From Clostridiaceae bacterium (lineage in GTDB: Bacteria > Bacillota > Clostridia > Saccharofermentanales > DTU023): a stretch of 43,791 nucleotides of DNA. The DNA is taken from assembly GCA_012799695.1 (NCBI GenBank), contig JAAZKT010000032.1:1-43791 (forward strand), in the 5' to 3' direction. Below are positions 41,238-43,791 of this stretch, piece after piece (the stretch's first letter is position 1; each line of letters opens with the position of its first letter). The notes beneath the pieces were generated by a model that did not search any database, was not told the DNA's origin, and was given only the letters and a program-made list of their open reading frames with translations. A program made the position numbers and the translations under genes.

Positions 41238-42218
41238 ATGGATAATCAACAAGGTAAAAGAATCGGCGTACTGACCAGCGGAGGCGATGCTCCCGGGATG
41301 AATGGTGTCATTCGCGCCGTGACAAGAACCAGCATCAATTCCGGCGTACAAGTGATGGGAATCAGACGAGGATACCACGGTCTTTATAAGGGCGAAGTCG
41401 TAGAACTGAACGCTCGTTCCGTATCCGGCAAATTGAGTCAGGGAGGAACTTTCCTCAACACGGCACGAAGCGAGCACTTTATGACGGAAGAAGGGCTGGA
41501 GCAAGCAGCAAAGATGACAAAAGTCTTCGACTTGGACGGCGTTGTTGCCTGTGGAGGTGACGGTACGATGAAAGGCGCTACCGCTTTGGCGAGAGTCGGC
41601 GTTCCGGTTATTTTTATTCCGGCAACGATCGATAATGATGTCGGTTGCACCGACTATACCATCGGTTTCGATACGGCTCTGAACACTGCCATTGTAGCTG
41701 TTGATAAATTAAAAGATACGGCCTCTTCGCATGAACGCTGCTCCGTCATAGAAGTGATGGGTAGGGAAACCGGTTATCTTGCATTACATGTCGGGATAGC
41801 TACCGGCGCTGAAATCATTTTAATCCCGGAACATCCGGTTGATCGTGAACGGGACGTATTAGGAAAAATTCTTACTGCCAGGAACAGAGGAAAGCATCAT
41901 TATATTGTCATTGTTGCGGAAGGCGCTGTTGAAAGCTCAATCGAAGTTGCCAACTATATAGAAGACAAAACGCAGATTGAAGCCAGAGCGACGGTACTCG
42001 GTTATTTTCAAAGAGGCGGTGCGCCGACGTACTTTGATCGATATATCGCTTCGATGATGGGGATTAAAGCTGTGGAATGTTTGATTTCCGGAAGGCAAAA
42101 TCGTGCGATCGTCTACCGAAACGGTCAAGTCCTCGATGATGATCTGTTTGAATGCCTCAACATGACAAAAAAAATTGATGAAGTTGATTTTCAACAGGCG
42201 AAGATTTTATCCATTTAA
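41238..42218 (+). CDS. pfkA: ATP-dependent 6-phosphofructokinase
   Basis: I choose ATG 41238 (326 residues, starting MDNQQGKRIGVLTSGGDAPGMN), with GGAG 7 nt upstream; the frame is open for 258 more bases to 40980 without a supported start. Family motifs are GGDAPGMNG, VACGGDGTMKGA, PATIDNDVGCTDYTIGFDTA, VIEVMGRETGYLALHVG and ATVLGYFQRGGAPTYFDR. The GGDG sequence, with Gly rather than Asp, and no Lys in P-A-TIDND point to ATP rather than pyrophosphate as phosphoryl donor. It catalyses fructose-6-phosphate to fructose-1,6-bisphosphate in glycolysis. It stands alone; I see no pyruvate kinase gene beside it. Confidence 0.95.
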   Translation: MDNQQGKRIGVLTSGGDAPGMNGVIRAVTRTSINSGVQVMGIRRGYHGLYKGEVVELNARSVSGKLSQGGTFLNTARSEHFMTEEGLEQAAKMTKVFDLDGVVACGGDGTMKGATALARVGVPVIFIPATIDNDVGCTDYTIGFDTALNTAIVAVDKLKDTASSHERCSVIEVMGRETGYLALHVGIATGAEIILIPEHPVDRERDVLGKILTARNRGKHHYIVIVAEGAVESSIEVANYIEDKTQIEARATVLGYFQRGGAPTYFDRYIASMMGIKAVECLISGRQNRAIVYRNGQVLDDDLFECLNMTKKIDEVDFQQAKILSI

Positions 42219-42252
42219 TTATTTTAGATCTTTAAGAGCAAAGAGTGATTCG

Positions 42253-42272
42253 ATTCCATTTTAGACGAGTTA
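42253..42272. repeat. 20-bp direct repeat, left copy (flanks the DUF4143 gene)
   Basis: GATTCCATTTTAGACGAGTT, identical to 43624-43643. It lies 35 bp after the pfkA stop and 108 bp after the end of the ATPase gene. The flanking bases on either side are not alike. Confidence 0.9.
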
Positions 42273-42379
42273 TTATTTGTCATTAAACGACTGTATCCCT
42301 ATACTTAATTTATCTATACCGGCATTCTTCAAATTGATTGTGTTCAAATAATTCTGCGACCTTAGCTGTTAATAGTAAC

Positions 42380-43600
42380 CTAAATATCCTTTATAGGACA
42401 AACAAGGGTGTCTTCCGCAAGCAGGTAGTACCTGTCCACTTGGGCAAGAACGGTTTTTGGACCCACCTTATAGCCTTTCGCTTTTTCCAGCACGGACATG
42501 TGTTGCGTCATTTTTATATCCGGAGCAGCGGATTGCTTGATTTCTATGGGGTATAAAACACCCGATTCTTCAATAATCAAATCAATTTCCTTTTTATCCT
42601 TATCCCTGTAAAAATACACCGGATAATCTATAATTCCTTGATTGCTGTAAGATTTAATAATTTCGGAGACGCAGTAGTTTTCCAAAATAGCACCTGAATA
42701 TGCGCCGTGTTGCAGTACTTCCGCAGTCTTCCATCTGCCCAGATACGCCGCCAACCCGGTATCAAAAAAATACAAAACAGGTGCTTTTGTAACACGCTTC
42801 AGATGATTGTTCGAAAAGGTCGGAATTATATACACCATACCGCTTGCCTCTAAAACGCCTATCCAAGATTTTATCGTCTTCTGATCCACCTCAACCTCTT
42901 TGGCAATTGCGGCATAATTTAGTTCCTGACTCGTTCTTGCCGCCAAAACCGTAATGAAACGATTAAAAAGCCGCAAATTCTGAACGGCAGTCAGCTGTCT
43001 TACGTCTCTTTGAACAAACGTTGATACATAGGAGGCATAAAATGCTTCCGTATTCAATTGGGGGCTTTTGTACAGCTCCGGCATAGAACCGCGGTGAATG
43101 ATTTTCCAAAGTTCACCGTACGAGATATCCGACACAAGTGATTGAAGCAGCTCAACAGATGGCTTAAACGGAGTATTTTTTTCTTGTTTTAAAATCTCGC
43201 GGGTCGATAAAGGCTTAAGTTCCATAATTCCAACTCTGCCTGCCAAACTTTCGCTTACGTTCTTCATTAAAGAAAATGTCTGTGAACCTGTCAATATGAA
43301 CTGCCCTGTCTCATCTTTTTCATCAACGATCCGTTTCAGCTCAACAAACAATTCCGGGCAATATTGAACTTCATCTATAATCAGCCTTCCCGGGTGATTG
43401 ATAAAAAACAGTTTCGGGTCGTTTTGCGCACTCTGAAGATTGTTTATATCATCTAAAGTAACATAGGCATAATCATCCCCGCACAACTCCTTTAACATAG
43501 TCGACTTTCCGACCTGCCGGGGACCTGTTATAAGAACAATTTTAAATGACTCTGCCATAATTTTTACGGCTTCTTCTACTTCGCGTGTAATATAACTCAT
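42380..43600 (-). CDS. AAA_14/DUF4143-family ATPase
   Basis: A 406-residue protein with Walker A GPRQVGKST at residues 26-34, Walker B GRLIIDEVQYCPELF, and sensor-1-like FILTGSQTFSLMKNVSESLAGRV with the Arg typical of this family. The DUF4143 region follows (YASYVSTFVQRDVRQL...NYAAIAKEVEVDQKTIKSWIGVLEASGMVYIIP). It has a C-terminal nuclease-like segment KKEIDLIIEESGVLYPIEIKQS with E-x-D...E-x-K. AAAGGA lies 8 nt upstream. Function is not established; these genes are common, often multi-copy and often strain-specific. Here it lies between perfect 20-bp direct repeats and is A+T-rich, suggesting acquisition as a unit. Confidence 0.9.
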   Translation of the reverse strand: MSYITREVEEAVKIMAESFKIVLITGPRQVGKSTMLKELCGDDYAYVTLDDINNLQSAQNDPKLFFINHPGRLIIDEVQYCPELFVELKRIVDEKDETGQFILTGSQTFSLMKNVSESLAGRVGIMELKPLSTREILKQEKNTPFKPSVELLQSLVSDISYGELWKIIHRGSMPELYKSPQLNTEAFYASYVSTFVQRDVRQLTAVQNLRLFNRFITVLAARTSQELNYAAIAKEVEVDQKTIKSWIGVLEASGMVYIIPTFSNNHLKRVTKAPVLYFFDTGLAAYLGRWKTAEVLQHGAYSGAILENYCVSEIIKSYSNQGIIDYPVYFYRDKDKKEIDLIIEESGVLYPIEIKQSAAPDIKMTQHMSVLEKAKGYKVGPKTVLAQVDRYYLLAEDTLVCPIKDI

Positions 43601-43623
43601 AAATCTCGTCCTTTCCGGAATAT

Positions 43624-43643
43624 GATTCCATTTTAGACGAGTT
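43624..43643. repeat. 20-bp direct repeat, right copy (contains the -10 of the DUF4143 gene)
   Basis: Identical to 42253-42272. Read on the minus strand it contains TAAAAT, the -10 of the ATPase promoter. Distance between the copies (start to start) is 1371 bp. Confidence 0.9.
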
Positions 43644-43658
43644 TCTGTTTTATTTCAA
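43630..43658 (-). promoter_or_regulatory. Promoter of the DUF4143 ATPase gene
   Basis: Minus strand: -35 TTGAAA (43653-43658), a 17-bp spacer and -10 TAAAAT (43630-43635), 30 bp before the ATG. The -10 and most of the spacer are part of the 20-bp repeat. Confidence 0.75.
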
Positions 43659-43763
43659 GCTAATTAGGGTCCACTGAACGAATCAGCTGTTAGAATTTTA
43701 TTACGCTGTCGCAACCAATATCTGCCGTCTTTTTGCGAAAAATCGCATGGGAAAAAAGAAGAT

Positions 43764-43784
43764 AAAAAGATCTCGCAGGATCTT
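43764..43784 (-). terminator. Possible terminator of a gene beyond the right edge
   Basis: Minus strand: AAGATC, a 6-base loop, GATCTT, then TTT. The stem is short. It would end a minus-strand gene lying to the right of the window. The rest of 43659-43763 shows nothing I can name. Confidence 0.45.
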
Positions 43785-43791
43785 CTGTAAA

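Noticed and set aside
42253-43643. Insertion sequence with target-site duplication
   Set aside because: The inserted gene is not a transposase and there are no terminal inverted repeats; 20 bp is too long for most target duplications. I therefore describe it only as a repeat-bracketed cassette.

Overview
The window looks like chromosomal DNA of an anaerobic, low-to-medium G+C member of the Bacillota (class Clostridia is my best guess; I cannot name a genus). The reasons are AGGAGG-type ribosome binding sites, an LPKTG sortase signal, a SigI/RsgI pair, a LiaF-like membrane protein, a K+-dependent membrane pyrophosphatase, a C_GCAxxG_C_C protein and a PstSCAB-PhoU-PhoB-PhoR block. There is no rRNA, no CRISPR array, no phage module and no recognisable transposase. 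One tRNA gene, tRNA-Ala(CGC), is present.

Layout. 1-453 is the tail of a surface protein that runs in from the left. 529-5329 (minus) is a compact type IV pilus-like operon: a transglutaminase-like lipoprotein, PilC, four small pilin-like proteins and PilT. It lies downstream of a BTAD/SARP-type regulator (5475-6662). 6911-8421 is a two-gene LiaF/putative-adhesin unit. 8726-9868 is an LPKTG wall-anchored protein whose promoter is preceded by four 10-bp direct repeats. A tRNA and an SDR oxidoreductase follow. 11427-19346 (plus) is a complete phosphate regulon, from a Pho-box-like promoter through pstS, pstC, pstA, pstB, phoU, phoB and phoR; the PstS is circularly permuted. 19431-21614 is a membrane pyrophosphatase, so phosphate uptake and pyrophosphate energy use sit back to back. 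21985-24785 holds a GNAT acetyltransferase and a DUF2079 membrane protein.

24782-29513 (minus) is a four-gene metabolic operon: a C_GCAxxG_C_C protein, an M29 aminopeptidase, a hydantoinase/oxoprolinase and a histone-deacetylase-family amidohydrolase. It runs from a strong promoter with a palindrome between its -35 and -10 boxes. 29692-31459 is sigI-rsgI, where RsgI carries an unusual extracellular tail made almost entirely of Asp, Ser, Tyr and Gly. 31531-32769 is a GT4 glycosyltransferase. 32870-35623 is a metal-efflux operon (ArsR/SmtB regulator, small HMA protein, P1B-ATPase) with a textbook 12-2-12 operator.

The right end is mixed. It has a DUF234-type AAA ATPase under a promoter embedded in three 15-bp-spaced palindromic units, a heterodimeric ABC exporter (37252-40850), 6-phosphofructokinase (41238-42218), and a DUF4143-type AAA ATPase (42380-43600) bracketed by a perfect 20-bp direct repeat, which looks like a single-gene cassette. 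The two ATPase genes appear more A+T-rich than the phosphate and metabolic genes, which would fit acquisition.

The best candidates for something undescribed are the minimal pilus-like operon with noncanonical prepilins, the HDAC/oxoprolinase/M29/C_GCAxxG operon, the RsgI with a poly-Asp ectodomain, and the repeat-bracketed ATPase cassette. All functions are inferred from sequence reading alone; no database search was run.
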